Shown: positions 42,875 to 55,216, counted from the first letter of the stretch. The stretch: 64,000 nt of DNA from Pelomonas nitida (GCF_043555975.1 NZ_JBIGIA010000009.1:62001-126000); one strand, 5' to 3'. The notes: generated by a model from the letters alone, not told the origin. A program made the numbers and translations.

Positions 42875-44415
42875 GCAGCGGCTCGTTCTTCTTGTGCGGC
42901 CATCAACAGGCCAAGGCGTTTTTCGTCGCAATCCTCGATGGCGAGTTCGCCCGTGATGCGACCGCAGTTCATGACGACGACGCGATCGGCCAGCGCCAGG
43001 ATCTCGTCGAGCTCGCTGCTGACCAGCAACACCGCGCAGCCGGCATCGCGCAGCGCGCGCAACTGGTGGTGGATGAATTCGATGGCGCCGATGTCGACGC
43101 CGCGGGTGGGCTGGCCGACAAGCAGCACGGTCGGCTGCTCACCGATCTCGCGCGCCAGGATGAGCTTTTGCTGGTTGCCGCCCGAGAACTTCGACGACCC
43201 GAGGTTCTCGTCGCGCGGGCGCACGTCAAAGCGCTCCTGCATCTGCTTCGTGGCGTCGCGCATCGCCGCGTGGTGCATGGCGGCCCCGCGTCGGTACTTG
43301 GGCAGGTTCTGGTAGCCCAGCACCGCCGACTCCCAGGCCGGGAAATTCATGACCAGGCCCACCGCATGGCGGTCCTCCGGCACATGCGCCAGCCGCAGCG
43401 GCCGGGCCTGGGCCGTGTCCAGCCAGGCATCGGGCGTGAAGGCCTGACCGGCCAACTCCATGCGCCCCCCCTCCGGCGCGCGCAGGCCGGACAGCACTTC
43501 CAGCAGCTCGCTCTGGCCGTTGCCCGACACGCCCGCCACGCCGACGATCTCGCCGGCGCGCAAACTCAGGCTCACGTCCTTCAGGGCCGGCACGCCGTTG
43601 GCGTGCTTCAGGCTCAGGCCGCTGGCCTGCAGCCGCACATCACCGGCATTCACCTGCAGGCCCTCGGGGCGGCCCAGCGTGACCTTGCGACCCACCATGG
43701 ACTCGGCCAGCGATTCCTCGCTCCAGCCGCTGATGTCGCGCGTCTCGACCACCTGCCCGGCCCGCATCACCGTCACGGCGCTGCACAAGCTCATCACCTC
43801 GCGCAGCTTGTGCGTGATGAGGATGAGCGTCGTGCCCAGCTGCTGCAGCCGGCGCAGCGTGACGAAGAGCTGGTCGGTCTCCTGCGGCGTCAGCACCGCC
43901 GTGGGCTCGTCGAGGATGAGGATCTTGGCGCCGCGGTACAGCGCCTTGAGGATCTCCAGCCGTTGCAGCTCGCCCACCGGCAGGTCGCCGACGCGTGCAT
44001 CCAGCTGCACCTGCAGGCCGGTCTCGGCCATCAGCGCCTGCAGCTTGGCACGCACCTTGGCCTTGGACGGCGTCAGGAAAAAGCCGCCCTCCGCGCCCAG
44101 CATGATGTTTTCCAGGCAGGTCAGCGTATCGACCAGCATGAAATGCTGGTGGACCATGCCGATGCCGAGCTGGATCGCCTGCTGCGAGTTGCCGATGTGG
44201 ACGGCCCGGCCGTCGATCTCGATGCTGCCCGCGTCGGCGTGGTAGTAGCCATACAGGATGGCCATCAAGGTGCTCTTGCCGGCACCGTTCTCGCCGACGA
44301 GGCCGTGCACATGGCCCGCCGCGATGTCGAACGACACCTCGCGATTGGCCTGGACCGCGCCGAAGCGCTTGGAGATCGCCCGCAGACGGACGGCTGGATG
44401 GACTTGCTCTGGCAT
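42871..44415 (-). CDS. Nucleoside ABC transporter ATP-binding protein (double ABC)
   Basis: 514 residues with two ATPase domains as in RbsA/MglA and NupO types. The first has Walker A GENGAGKST and signature LPVGELQRLEI; the second has the Walker A-like GVSGNGQSEL, signature FSGGNQQKLI, and Walker B LLVGQPTRGVD. The ATG at 44415 is chosen; upstream in-frame codons (MPSRPTSLPARSR) lie past the binding-protein stop. It drives uptake through the two following permeases. Confidence 0.92.
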   Translation of the reverse strand: MPEQVHPAVRLRAISKRFGAVQANREVSFDIAAGHVHGLVGENGAGKSTLMAILYGYYHADAGSIEIDGRAVHIGNSQQAIQLGIGMVHQHFMLVDTLTCLENIMLGAEGGFFLTPSKAKVRAKLQALMAETGLQVQLDARVGDLPVGELQRLEILKALYRGAKILILDEPTAVLTPQETDQLFVTLRRLQQLGTTLILITHKLREVMSLCSAVTVMRAGQVVETRDISGWSEESLAESMVGRKVTLGRPEGLQVNAGDVRLQASGLSLKHANGVPALKDVSLSLRAGEIVGVAGVSGNGQSELLEVLSGLRAPEGGRMELAGQAFTPDAWLDTAQARPLRLAHVPEDRHAVGLVMNFPAWESAVLGYQNLPKYRRGAAMHHAAMRDATKQMQERFDVRPRDENLGSSKFSGGNQQKLILAREIGEQPTVLLVGQPTRGVDIGAIEFIHHQLRALRDAGCAVLLVSSELDEILALADRVVVMNCGRITGELAIEDCDEKRLGLLMAAQEERAAA

Positions 44416-44494
44416 GTCAGGGCATGAACGCTCGGTGATCAATGCTGGCGCCCGCGTCCGGCGCGCGCGCCGTCGGGCCGACCCGGCGATGCCT

Positions 44495-45472
44495 TCAATA
44501 CTTGCAGGCGTTGTCGGCCATGTAGTCGGCCACCTTGATCTTGCCGGCAATGATGTCGGCCTTGACGGCATCGACCTTGGCCTTCAGCGCCGGGTTGATC
44601 AGCTTGGCGTTGTTCTCGTCGACGGCGTAATCCACGCCACCTTCCTTCAGGCCCATGATCTGCACGCCGGGCTTCCAGCCCTTGAGCACGTTGTAGACGG
44701 CCACGTCCACACGCTTGACCATGGAGGTCAGCATGGTGCCGGGCTGCAGATGGTTCTGGTTGCTGTCGACGCCGATGGCGAACTTGCCAGCGTCCTTGGC
44801 CGCCTGGTAGACGCCCACGCCGGTGCCGCCCGCAGCAGCGAAAACGATGTCCGAACCCTTGGTGAACTGCGCCTTGGCCAGCTCGCCGCCGCGCGTGGGG
44901 TCGTTCCAGGACGTCGACGTGGTCCCCGTCATGTTCGAGAACACCTCGATCTTCGGGTTGGTCGCCTTGGCGCCCTGCTCATAGCCGCACTGGAACTTGC
45001 GGATCAGCGGAATGTCCATGCCGCCGACAAAGCCGACCTTGTTGGTCTTGGTGACCAGCGCCGCCATGGCACCCACGACATAGCTGCCCTCATGCTCCTT
45101 GAACAGCACGGACTGCACATTGGGCAGGTCGACCTTGGCGTCGATGATGGCGAACTGGGTCTTGGGGAAGTCCTTGGCCACCTGCTGCAGCGCCGAAGCC
45201 TGGGCGAAGCCGACGCTGATGATGGGGCTGGCACCCTTCTCCGCCATGCGGCGGATGGCCTGCACGCGCTGGGTGTCGTTGCTGATCTCGAACTCGAGAT
45301 AGGTCTTGCCGGTTTCCTTCTTCCACAGCTCGGCACCCTGGTAGCCGGCCTGGTTGAAGGACTTGTCGAACTTGCCGCCCATGTCGAAGATCACCGCGGG
45401 CTGCTGAGCAGCCTGCGCCGCACCACAGGCGAGCATCAGGGCCAGGGAAAGTCGGGGCAGCGTGAATGTCAT
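44495..45472 (-). CDS. BMP-family nucleoside-binding periplasmic protein
   Basis: Substrate-binding component of the cluster, 325 residues (start 45472), with a Sec signal MTFTLPRLSLALMLACGAAQA. The Cys in it does not form a good lipobox, so the protein is probably soluble. The PnrA/Med (BMP) fold is visible: VIFDMGGKFDKSFNQAGYQG, SVGFAQASALQQVA, GFVGGMDIPLIRKFQCGYEQGA, GTGVGVYQAAKD. PnrA relatives bind purine nucleosides. It heads the nucleoside uptake/salvage run and probably carries the main promoter in the AT-rich stretch at 45500-45550. Confidence 0.92.
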   Translation of the reverse strand: MTFTLPRLSLALMLACGAAQAAQQPAVIFDMGGKFDKSFNQAGYQGAELWKKETGKTYLEFEISNDTQRVQAIRRMAEKGASPIISVGFAQASALQQVAKDFPKTQFAIIDAKVDLPNVQSVLFKEHEGSYVVGAMAALVTKTNKVGFVGGMDIPLIRKFQCGYEQGAKATNPKIEVFSNMTGTTSTSWNDPTRGGELAKAQFTKGSDIVFAAAGGTGVGVYQAAKDAGKFAIGVDSNQNHLQPGTMLTSMVKRVDVAVYNVLKGWKPGVQIMGLKEGGVDYAVDENNAKLINPALKAKVDAVKADIIAGKIKVADYMADNACKY

Positions 45473-45550
45473 GAGCTGGCGTTGGGCGAGGCGAAAGGGG
45501 GGCATTGTAGAAAACATCCCACAAGTTTTACTGACCTGAAAAATACGGAT

Positions 45551-46900
45551 TCACCCTGCCTTGGCGCGGCGCAGCTTTCGGTGGGCCTCACGGGCATGGG
45601 GTAACCATCCCAGTGTCGCCCAGCGGCGCCACATCAAGAGGCCTCGAATCCATTCGTCAGCGGCATAAGCAATCCACACGCCAACCAGCCCCCAGCCCAT
45701 GTAGACGCCCAGCAGCCAGCTGCCGCCGGCCAGCACCAGCGCCATGGACGCCGCCCCCGCCACGACGGGGTAGCGCGCATCGCCGGCCGCGCGCAGCGCG
45801 TTGATGACGACCATGTTGAACACGCGCCCCGGCTCCACCAGCACCGTCCACCACAGCAAGGTGCTGCCGAGCTGGATGATCTGAGGATCGGCGGTGAACC
45901 TGGCCAGCAGCCAGGGCCCCGCCAGCGCAAAGCAGCCCGACACGACCAGCGCCACGACCAGGCCGAACCCCAGCGATTTGCGCACCAATTTGTGCGCTGC
46001 GTGCAGCTCACCGGCACCGATCATGTGCCCGACGAGGATTTCCACGGCGAACGCGATGGCCAGGCCGAACATCAGGATGACGTGCAGGAACTGCATCGTG
46101 TAGGCGTGCGTGGCCAGGGCCAGCGCGCCCAGCTGCGCGACGGCGGCCAGGCTGGTCATGAAGGCCAGGCGCCACGAGATGTTCTCGGCCGCCCCCGGCA
46201 CGCCGATGTGCAGCACGGTCGCCAGCGGCGCACGGCGCAATTGCCACCAGTCCGCCGCCCGCAGGCGCAGGCCGAGCCGGTGCCGCCACAGCACGATGTG
46301 CAGCGCCATGCCGGTGCCACGCCCGCACAGGCAGGCCAGCGCGTAACCCACCAGCCCCAGGTGGGGCATGGCCAGCAGCGCTACCGCCAACGTGACGATC
46401 TGGATGACGATGACCACCAGCAGCGCCTCACGGCTGCGCAAGTGCGCCCGCATGACGCTGGACATCGTGGCGTTCAGCGCGTCGATGAACAACGCGGGCG
46501 CCAGCGCCTGCAACAGCACGCGGGCCAGCGGCGCGACTTCAGGCGGGGCATTGACGAGACTCAGCAGCGGCCCGGCCGCCACCAGCGCCGCCAGCGCGCC
46601 GCCGAAGCCCAGCCAGCTGCTAGCGCCCACCGTCGCGCGGGCCACCGCGTCGGCCTGCTCCCGCCGCCCGGCGCCCAGCGCCTGCGTGACGGCCACGCTG
46701 ACGCCGGCCCCAACAACCCGGAACAGCACGAAGATGGCCGCGAACACCTGATTGGCCAGGCCGAAGGCCGCGCCGCTGTCATCCGACAGCCGGGCGGCCA
46801 AGGCGGTGCCGATGATGCCGATGCCGATGCCCAGCAACAGCTCCAGCAGCAGTGGCCAGGTTAGCGGAAACAGGCGCGGGCGAGCGGACACGGCGGTCAT
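45551..46900 (-). CDS. MATE family efflux transporter
   Basis: Multidrug/toxin exporter of 449 residues with twelve predicted helices; start at 46900, an in-frame ATG 30 bases upstream is possible. The NorM/DinF-like architecture is visible: PLLLELLLGIGIGIIGTALA at helix 1 and a symmetrical second half with WLLGVYMGWGLVGVWIAYAADE. It uses sodium or proton gradients; the substrate is not readable. It converges toward nothing on the left (BMP gene start at 45472) and is divergent from acnA, 77 bases away. Confidence 0.9.
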   Translation of the reverse strand: MTAVSARPRLFPLTWPLLLELLLGIGIGIIGTALAARLSDDSGAAFGLANQVFAAIFVLFRVVGAGVSVAVTQALGAGRREQADAVARATVGASSWLGFGGALAALVAAGPLLSLVNAPPEVAPLARVLLQALAPALFIDALNATMSSVMRAHLRSREALLVVIVIQIVTLAVALLAMPHLGLVGYALACLCGRGTGMALHIVLWRHRLGLRLRAADWWQLRRAPLATVLHIGVPGAAENISWRLAFMTSLAAVAQLGALALATHAYTMQFLHVILMFGLAIAFAVEILVGHMIGAGELHAAHKLVRKSLGFGLVVALVVSGCFALAGPWLLARFTADPQIIQLGSTLLWWTVLVEPGRVFNMVVINALRAAGDARYPVVAGAASMALVLAGGSWLLGVYMGWGLVGVWIAYAADEWIRGLLMWRRWATLGWLPHAREAHRKLRRAKAG

Positions 46901-46977
46901 GGCCGAGTCCTCGGGGCGGGAATCACACAAGTCACAACAAGCTCGCCAGAATGGGGCGGAATCGTATAGGAGTCACG

Positions 46978-49701
<2,724 letters not shown>

Positions 49702-49847
49702 GCAGCGGCGGCGCCGCCAGCGCCACCGATCGAAGCCCTAAGCCGATTCCGGGGACAGGATAGTCCCCGACCCGCAGCTCCTCGCGCCTTCACAGAATCC
49801 GGCGCGTCCTCAACCCAGCGCCCCGACCCGGGGCCACAGGAGCTTGC

Positions 49848-50921
49848 ATGAAGACCTTGTTCAAGTTGACCGCTGCTGCCCTCGCTGTTGCCGCCACAAG
49901 CGCCAGTTATGCGGCCCCCTCCGGCGAATGCCTGGATGTGCGCCTGAGCAGCCCCGCCGCCGTCGTGAACGGCGATGTGGATGTCCATGTCGATGTGGCT
50001 GTGACCAACGTCTGCCGCAGTGCCGTGCAGGTGCTGCGTTGGCAACTGCCCAGCGAAAAGATGGGCGGCCCGCTGTTCCGCGTCACGCGCGACGACGTGC
50101 CCGTGCGCTACACCGGCGCGCTCATCAAGCGCACCGCGCCGACCGCCAAGGACTACGTCGAGATCGCGGCCGGCGCAACGCTGAACTACCGGGTCGAGCT
50201 GACCGGCCACTACGACTTCGGCAAGAACGGCCGCTACGCCATCGAGTTCCAGAGCGCCCGCGGCGCACAGGACTCCGGCGCGCAGGCCATGCGCAGCGCC
50301 TCGTCCCTGTACCTGTGGACGCAGAACCGCAACGAGAAGCTGGACGCCGAAGCCTCGGCCCCGCTGGCCACGACCGCCGCCACCGACGTGGGCACGGCCG
50401 CCGCCAGCATCACCTACACCGGCGCCTGCACCACCAGCCAGAAGTCCACGCTGGCCTCGGCGGTGTCGGCCGCCACCACCTACGCGGCCAACTCCGCCAC
50501 CTACCTCAGCGGCACGCCGTCGGCGACGGCGCGCTACACCAGCTGGTTCGGCGCCTACACGCTGGCCCGCTGGAACACGGCCAAGGATCACTTCGTAAAG
50601 GCCCGCAACGCCTTCCAGTCGGCCGCGCTGACTCTGGACTGCAGCTGCAAGGAGACCGACACCTACGCCTACGTCTACCCGACGCAGCCGTACAAGATCT
50701 ACGTCTGCGGCGCTTTCTGGAGCGCGCCGATGACCGGCACCGACAGCAAGGGCGGCACGCTGGTGCATGAAATGATGCACTTCAACGTCATCGCGGCCAC
50801 AGACGACTGGGCCTACGGCCAGAGCGCAGCGCTGAGCCTGGCCAAGTCCAGCCCGACCAAGGCGCTGGACAACTCGGACAACCATGAATACTTCGCCGAG
50901 AACAACCCGGCCAAGAACTGA
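49848..50921 (+). CDS. Secreted peptidyl-Lys metalloendopeptidase (M35)
   Basis: 357 residues, with signal peptide MKTLFKLTAAALAVAATSASYAA. An N-terminal beta domain (about 27-135) precedes the catalytic domain, as in AsaP1 of Aeromonas salmonicida and related Lys-specific enzymes. The aspzincin site is complete: HEMMH at 307-311, and the third ligand Asp320 in ATDDWAYG, 13 residues after the first His as in Grifola GfMEP. Cys pairs (CTTS, CSCK, VCGAF) suit a secreted protein. It is expected to cut before lysine. The next gene encodes a stand-alone relative of its N-terminal domain. Confidence 0.9.
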   Translation: MKTLFKLTAAALAVAATSASYAAPSGECLDVRLSSPAAVVNGDVDVHVDVAVTNVCRSAVQVLRWQLPSEKMGGPLFRVTRDDVPVRYTGALIKRTAPTAKDYVEIAAGATLNYRVELTGHYDFGKNGRYAIEFQSARGAQDSGAQAMRSASSLYLWTQNRNEKLDAEASAPLATTAATDVGTAAASITYTGACTTSQKSTLASAVSAATTYAANSATYLSGTPSATARYTSWFGAYTLARWNTAKDHFVKARNAFQSAALTLDCSCKETDTYAYVYPTQPYKIYVCGAFWSAPMTGTDSKGGTLVHEMMHFNVIAATDDWAYGQSAALSLAKSSPTKALDNSDNHEYFAENNPAKN

Positions 50922-50972
50922 GTCCGCGCCGGCGCGACGCGGCGCCGGCTGCCTGGCGGTAGGCTTGCGGGC

Positions 50973-51524
50973 ATGAACATGCTTGCGCCACTCCGCCGGG
51001 TTGCCGCTGCCGCTGCCGCGCTGCTGCTGGCGGCCCCGCTTTCCATGGCTTGGTCCATGTCGCCCAAGGTGCCCACCAAAGCGCCACCCAAAGCACCGCC
51101 ACCAGCGCCGCGCTGCAGCTTCACCGCGCAGCCCGACGCTCAGGGTCAGGTCGTGCTGCACTTCACCTTGCGCAACGACGGCGCGAGCGAGCTGCGGCTG
51201 CTGCGCTGGGGCAGCCCGTTCGAAGGCGGCTGGTTCGGGCGGTTCGTGCGCGTCCACGCCGGCTCGAACGAATTGCCGTTCCAGGGCGCGATGCGCAAGC
51301 GCGGCGAGCCGGCCGCGAGCGACTACCTGCTGCTGCCCGCCGGGCAGCAGCTCGAGTCCACACTGACGCTCAACGAGGCCTTCGTGCTGCCGGCGGCCGG
51401 GTCGCTGAAGATCGGCGCTGCTTGGCGCTGGCACGACGTCATGACCGAGGACTCGCCACCGCGCCCACGATCGACGCACCAGGGTTTGGATCAGGACTGC
51501 GGCGAGGCCACGCTGACGCGCTGA
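50973..51524 (+). CDS. Secreted stand-alone homologue of the M35 protease N-terminal domain
   Basis: 183 residues, signal peptide ending PLSMAW. A Pro/Lys linker (KVPTKAPPKAPPPAP) leads to one domain (about 48-150) that aligns with residues 27-135 of the neighbouring protease: LRLLRWGSPFEG against VQVLRWQLPSEK, AMRKRGEPAASDYLLLPAG against ALIKRTAPTAKDYVEIAAG. It has no zinc motif. Such a domain could be a propeptide in trans, an inhibitor or chaperone, or a duplicated fragment. It starts 51 bases after the protease stop on the same strand, so co-expression is likely. Function not established. Confidence 0.75.
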   Translation: MNMLAPLRRVAAAAAALLLAAPLSMAWSMSPKVPTKAPPKAPPPAPRCSFTAQPDAQGQVVLHFTLRNDGASELRLLRWGSPFEGGWFGRFVRVHAGSNELPFQGAMRKRGEPAASDYLLLPAGQQLESTLTLNEAFVLPAAGSLKIGAAWRWHDVMTEDSPPRPRSTHQGLDQDCGEATLTR

Positions 51525-51605
51525 CGCGCTGACGCCCCGCGCCGAGGCCGTGGCGGCAACGGGCGCGTTACGCTGCCGGCCCTGCCATTCCGCCGCCGTT
51601 CTTCC

Positions 51606-52709
51606 ATGCCCCGCCTTCCCGGTCTCGACCTGTTGCGCAGCATCGCCATCGTCTGGGTGATGTTCTTCCACACCTTCGTGATCGGCGGTCTCGGGCCGGA
51701 CTGGCAGTGGCTGACCCGCTACGGCTGGATGGGCGTGGACATCTTCTTCGTGCTCAGCGGCTTCCTGATCGGCTCGCAGTGGCTGCGCGCACTGCGGCGC
51801 GGCGAACCGCCGGCACTACGCGACTTCTACTGGCGCCGGGCCTGGCGCATCTTGCCGGCGTTCTGGCTGGTGCTGGCGGTCTACCTCGCCGTCCCCGGCC
51901 TGCGCGAGGCGCGGGGGCTGGAGGCCTGGTGGCAGTTCGCCACCTTCACGCTCAACCTGCTCATCGACTACGGCCAGAACCAGGCCTTCTCTCACGCCTG
52001 GTCGTTGTGCGTGGAGGAGCACTTCTACCTGCTGTTCCCGCTGATCGCGATCGGGCTGTCGCGCCGCGCGCGCAGCGCTCATATCGCAGCGATCTGCGCA
52101 GCCCTCGTGCTCGGGGGCATCGCGCTGCGCGCCGGGGTCTGGCTACACGACGACGCGACACAGCCGCCCCGCCCCTGGTTCATCGAGGATCTGTACTACC
52201 CCACCTGGGCACGGCTGGACGGCCTGCTGGCCGGCGTGATGCTCGCCACCCTGCACGTCTACCGGCCCGCGCTGTGGGCACGGTTGCAGGCGCGCTCGAC
52301 GCTGCTGCTGCTGGGTGGCCTGGCACTGGTGAGCGTGGCGCTGTGGTTGTTCAGCGACCGCACGGGGTTGACGGCCAACGCCGTGGGCTGGCCGCTGCTG
52401 TCGGCCGGCTTCGGCCTGGTGGTGCTGGCCGCGACGACGATGCGCCGTGCCTTGCCCGGCGTGGGCTGGCTGGCGGCCATCTCCTACAGCCTCTACCTGA
52501 GCCACAAGCTGGCAATGCATGCCGTGCACGAATGGCTGACGCCGGCGCTGCCACTGCAGGGGCTGGCCCTGTTCCCGGTCTACGCGGCGGTCATCCTGGC
52601 CGTGGGCGCGGCGCTGCACTACGCCGTCGAGCGGCCTGGGCTGCGGCTGCGCGATCGCCTCGGTGCGCTTGTCGGCGCCGGCCCACAAGACCGTCGGGCG
52701 CCCGGCTGA
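51606..52709 (+). CDS. Acyltransferase 3 family membrane protein (OafA/YrhL-like)
   Basis: 367 residues with about ten membrane helices. The family signature GLDLLRSIAIVWVMFFHTF (His catalytic in the first helix region) and the GVDIFFVLSGFLIGSQW motif are both present, as is RRAWRILPAFW. It transfers acetyl or other acyl groups to surface polysaccharide, peptidoglycan or exported molecules; the acceptor is not readable. An EPS-related role would suit the nearby PEP-CTERM/EPS genes but is inference only. It overlaps no neighbour; MscS starts about 58 bases later. Confidence 0.9.
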   Translation: MPRLPGLDLLRSIAIVWVMFFHTFVIGGLGPDWQWLTRYGWMGVDIFFVLSGFLIGSQWLRALRRGEPPALRDFYWRRAWRILPAFWLVLAVYLAVPGLREARGLEAWWQFATFTLNLLIDYGQNQAFSHAWSLCVEEHFYLLFPLIAIGLSRRARSAHIAAICAALVLGGIALRAGVWLHDDATQPPRPWFIEDLYYPTWARLDGLLAGVMLATLHVYRPALWARLQARSTLLLLGGLALVSVALWLFSDRTGLTANAVGWPLLSAGFGLVVLAATTMRRALPGVGWLAAISYSLYLSHKLAMHAVHEWLTPALPLQGLALFPVYAAVILAVGAALHYAVERPGLRLRDRLGALVGAGPQDRRAPG

Positions 52710-52767
52710 CAGACGCCGGGCGGCGGCGCCACTACCGTGGCCGGGTGCCGATTGCCCGAACGACTGC

Positions 52768-53928
52768 ATGACCTGGAACGAATTCCTGACCCGAACCTCG
52801 GCGGCGCTGCCCGACGTCGACTGGACCGAAATGCTGCCCGCCGTGCTGGCCGGCTTCATCACCGTGATCGTCATCAAGGCGGGGCTGCGGCTGGCCATCC
52901 AGCGGCTCGGCGCGCTGTCCCGCCGCACCACCACGCAGGTGGACGACGGGCTGGTGCGCGTGCTGGAACAAACCAACGCCGCACTCATCTGGGTGGTCGG
53001 GCTGCTGGTGGGGCTGGGCCTGCTGCCGCTGGACGACCGCTGGCACGGCCGCGTCTCGCAGCTGTGGTTCGCCGTCGTCGCCATCCAGTTGGGCCTGTGG
53101 GGCCAGCAGGCCGTGTCCCAAGGGCTGCAATACCAGGCGCGGCGCCAGGGCGGCGAGAGCGCCGCGGCACCCGCACTGTCGGCCTCGGCCACGCTGCTGG
53201 GCTGGGGCTTGCGTGGCGCGCTGTGGGTGGTGATCGCGCTGGCCGTGCTGTCCAACATGGGCGTGAACATCACCGCCTTCGTCGCCAGCCTGGGCATCGG
53301 TGGCGTGGCGCTGGCGCTGGCCGTGCAGAACATCCTCGGCGACCTGTTCGCCTCGCTGGCCATCGCGGTGGACAAGCCCTTCGAGGTGGGCGACTCCATC
53401 ACCGTGGGCGACGTGACCGGCACCGTCGAGCGCGTGGGCCTGAAGACGACGCGCATCCGCAGCCTCGGCGGCGAGCAGATCGTCATGTCCAACGCCGAAC
53501 TGCTCAAGCGCACGGTCGCCAATTTCAAGCGGCTGCAGACGCGGCGCGTGGCCTTCACCTTCGGCCTCACCTACGAGGCCTCGGCGGACGAAGTGGCCGC
53601 CGTACCGCCCATCGTGAGGGACCTCATCGAGGCCGACCCGCAACTTGAATTCGTGCGCGCGCACTTCAAGGGCTTCGGCCAGAGCTCGCTGGACTTCGAG
53701 GTCGTCTACCGCGTGCTGGACCCGAGCTACGACGTCTACATGGACCGCCAGCAGGCGCTCAACCTGGCCTTGATGCGCGCGCTGCGTGAGCGCGGCGTGA
53801 GTTTCTCCGTCACGGTGCCGGCGGTGAGCGTCGTCGCCGCCGCTGCGGCGCCGAGACAGCAGGTGGACGGCGTGGCGACCGCACAGCCGGTCGGCCGCGC
53901 CGGCCCGCAGCCGGCCACCGGCGCCTGA
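52768..53928 (+). CDS. Small-conductance mechanosensitive channel (MscS family)
   Basis: 386 residues. The N-terminal part (about 20-140) holds three to four membrane helices, then the pore-lining helix and beta domain: SLGIGGVALALAVQNILGDLFASLAI (pore helix, Gly/Ala-rich), and FEVGDSITVGDVTGTVERVGLKTTRIRS, the MscS fingerprint. A C-terminal alpha/beta cytoplasmic vestibule and an Ala/Gln-rich tail follow. Opens on membrane tension to release solutes; complements the betaine importer elsewhere in the window. The start at 52768 is preferred over an upstream frame without features. Confidence 0.92.
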   Translation: MTWNEFLTRTSAALPDVDWTEMLPAVLAGFITVIVIKAGLRLAIQRLGALSRRTTTQVDDGLVRVLEQTNAALIWVVGLLVGLGLLPLDDRWHGRVSQLWFAVVAIQLGLWGQQAVSQGLQYQARRQGGESAAAPALSASATLLGWGLRGALWVVIALAVLSNMGVNITAFVASLGIGGVALALAVQNILGDLFASLAIAVDKPFEVGDSITVGDVTGTVERVGLKTTRIRSLGGEQIVMSNAELLKRTVANFKRLQTRRVAFTFGLTYEASADEVAAVPPIVRDLIEADPQLEFVRAHFKGFGQSSLDFEVVYRVLDPSYDVYMDRQQALNLALMRALRERGVSFSVTVPAVSVVAAAAAPRQQVDGVATAQPVGRAGPQPATGA

Positions 53929-53946
53929 CACCCGCGAGCTGCCGCG

Positions 53947-55167
53947 ATGCACGGCACCGGCACGGCCGACCTGCTGACCGCCGCCGCCGCCGCACTGGTG
54001 GTGATCGCCATCATCGGCGCGCTCTACACCCACCGCTTCGGCCTGTCGCACCTGCTGGTGTTCCTGGTCGTCGGCATGCTCGCCGGCGTGGACGGGCCGC
54101 TGGGCCTGTCGTTTGATAACTACGCGCTCGCCGTGCATGTCGGCAACCTGGCGCTTGCGCTGATCCTGTTCGACGGCGGCCTGCGCACGCGCTGGCGGCA
54201 GGTGCGCGACGGCGTGCTGCCGGCTGGCCTGCTGGCCACGGCGGGCGTGGCAGCGACGGCCTGCCTGGTCGCGACGCTGGCCCACCTGGCGCTCGACGTG
54301 CCCTGGGCCCAGGGTCTGCTGCTGGGCGCGGCGGTGTCCTCCACCGATGCCGCCGCCGTGTTTGCGCAGTTCAGCGCCAGCCAGTTGAAGCTGAGCCCGC
54401 GGCTGACCGCGACCATCGAGCTGGAGTCCGGCATGAATGACCCGGTCGCGATGGTGCTGACGCTGGGGCTGATTGCCTGGATGGCCGCACCCGGCGCGGC
54501 GGACGGCCACGCCGCCTCGAGCCTGGCAGTGCTACTGCCGCTGCTGGCACAACAGTTGGGCCTCGGGCTGCTCGCGGGCGCGGCGGGCGGCTGGCTGCTC
54601 GCCGCCTGGCTGCGCCGTCTGCCCGTGACGGACGACCACGACGGCCTGGCGGCCCTGCTGATGGCCGCCACGGGGCTGCTGCTGTTCGCGGTGACGAATC
54701 GCGCCGGCGGCTCAGGCTTCCTGGCGGTCTATCTCGCCGGCCTGCTCGTGCGCCACCGCGCGGAGCGCCTCACGCTCATGAGCCTGCCCGGCCTCAACGG
54801 CTACACCTGGCTGGCGCAGGCGGTCATGTTTCTGCTGCTCGGGCTGCTCGTCACGCCGCACGAGGTCGGCCACCTCCTCGCACCAGGCCTGGCCGTCGCC
54901 GCCGGGCTGATGCTGCTGGCGCGGCCGGCCGCCGTCGTGGCCTGCCTCGCGCCGCTACGGTTCAGCTGGCGGGAACAGTGCTTCGTCGCGTGGTCGGGCC
55001 TGCGCGGCGGTGTGCCCATCGTGCTGGCGGCCTATCCGGTGATGGCGGGTGTGCCGGGCGCCTGGCGGCTGTTCGACGTGGCCTTCCTGGTGGTGGTGCT
55101 GTCGCTGCTGATCCAGGGCCCGACGCTGGCACCGCTGGCGCGGGCGCTCAAGCTGGTCAGGCCCTAG
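53947..55167 (+). CDS. Cation/proton antiporter (CPA1, CvrA/NhaP2-like)
   Basis: 406 residues, about twelve membrane helices and no long cytoplasmic regulatory domain. The ion-binding motif is SSTDAAAVFAQ (with an ESGMNDPVA motif), typical of the K+/H+ or Na+/H+ CPA1 antiporters, with an unwound helix region. Substrate ion uncertain, potassium being the usual one for the NhaP2 subgroup. It starts 18 bases after the MscS stop; pairing of an osmotic channel with a cation antiporter suits ion-balance control. Confidence 0.88.
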   Translation: MHGTGTADLLTAAAAALVVIAIIGALYTHRFGLSHLLVFLVVGMLAGVDGPLGLSFDNYALAVHVGNLALALILFDGGLRTRWRQVRDGVLPAGLLATAGVAATACLVATLAHLALDVPWAQGLLLGAAVSSTDAAAVFAQFSASQLKLSPRLTATIELESGMNDPVAMVLTLGLIAWMAAPGAADGHAASSLAVLLPLLAQQLGLGLLAGAAGGWLLAAWLRRLPVTDDHDGLAALLMAATGLLLFAVTNRAGGSGFLAVYLAGLLVRHRAERLTLMSLPGLNGYTWLAQAVMFLLLGLLVTPHEVGHLLAPGLAVAAGLMLLARPAAVVACLAPLRFSWREQCFVAWSGLRGGVPIVLAAYPVMAGVPGAWRLFDVAFLVVVLSLLIQGPTLAPLARALKLVRP

Positions 55168-55216
55168 AAAACGCCCTGCTCGCGACGCGCCCCGGAGCGT
55201 CCCAGCCAGCGAGGCA

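Noticed and set aside
52732..54510. Minus-strand frame of 592 codons
   Set aside because: Antisense to the MscS and antiporter genes; no recognisable features.
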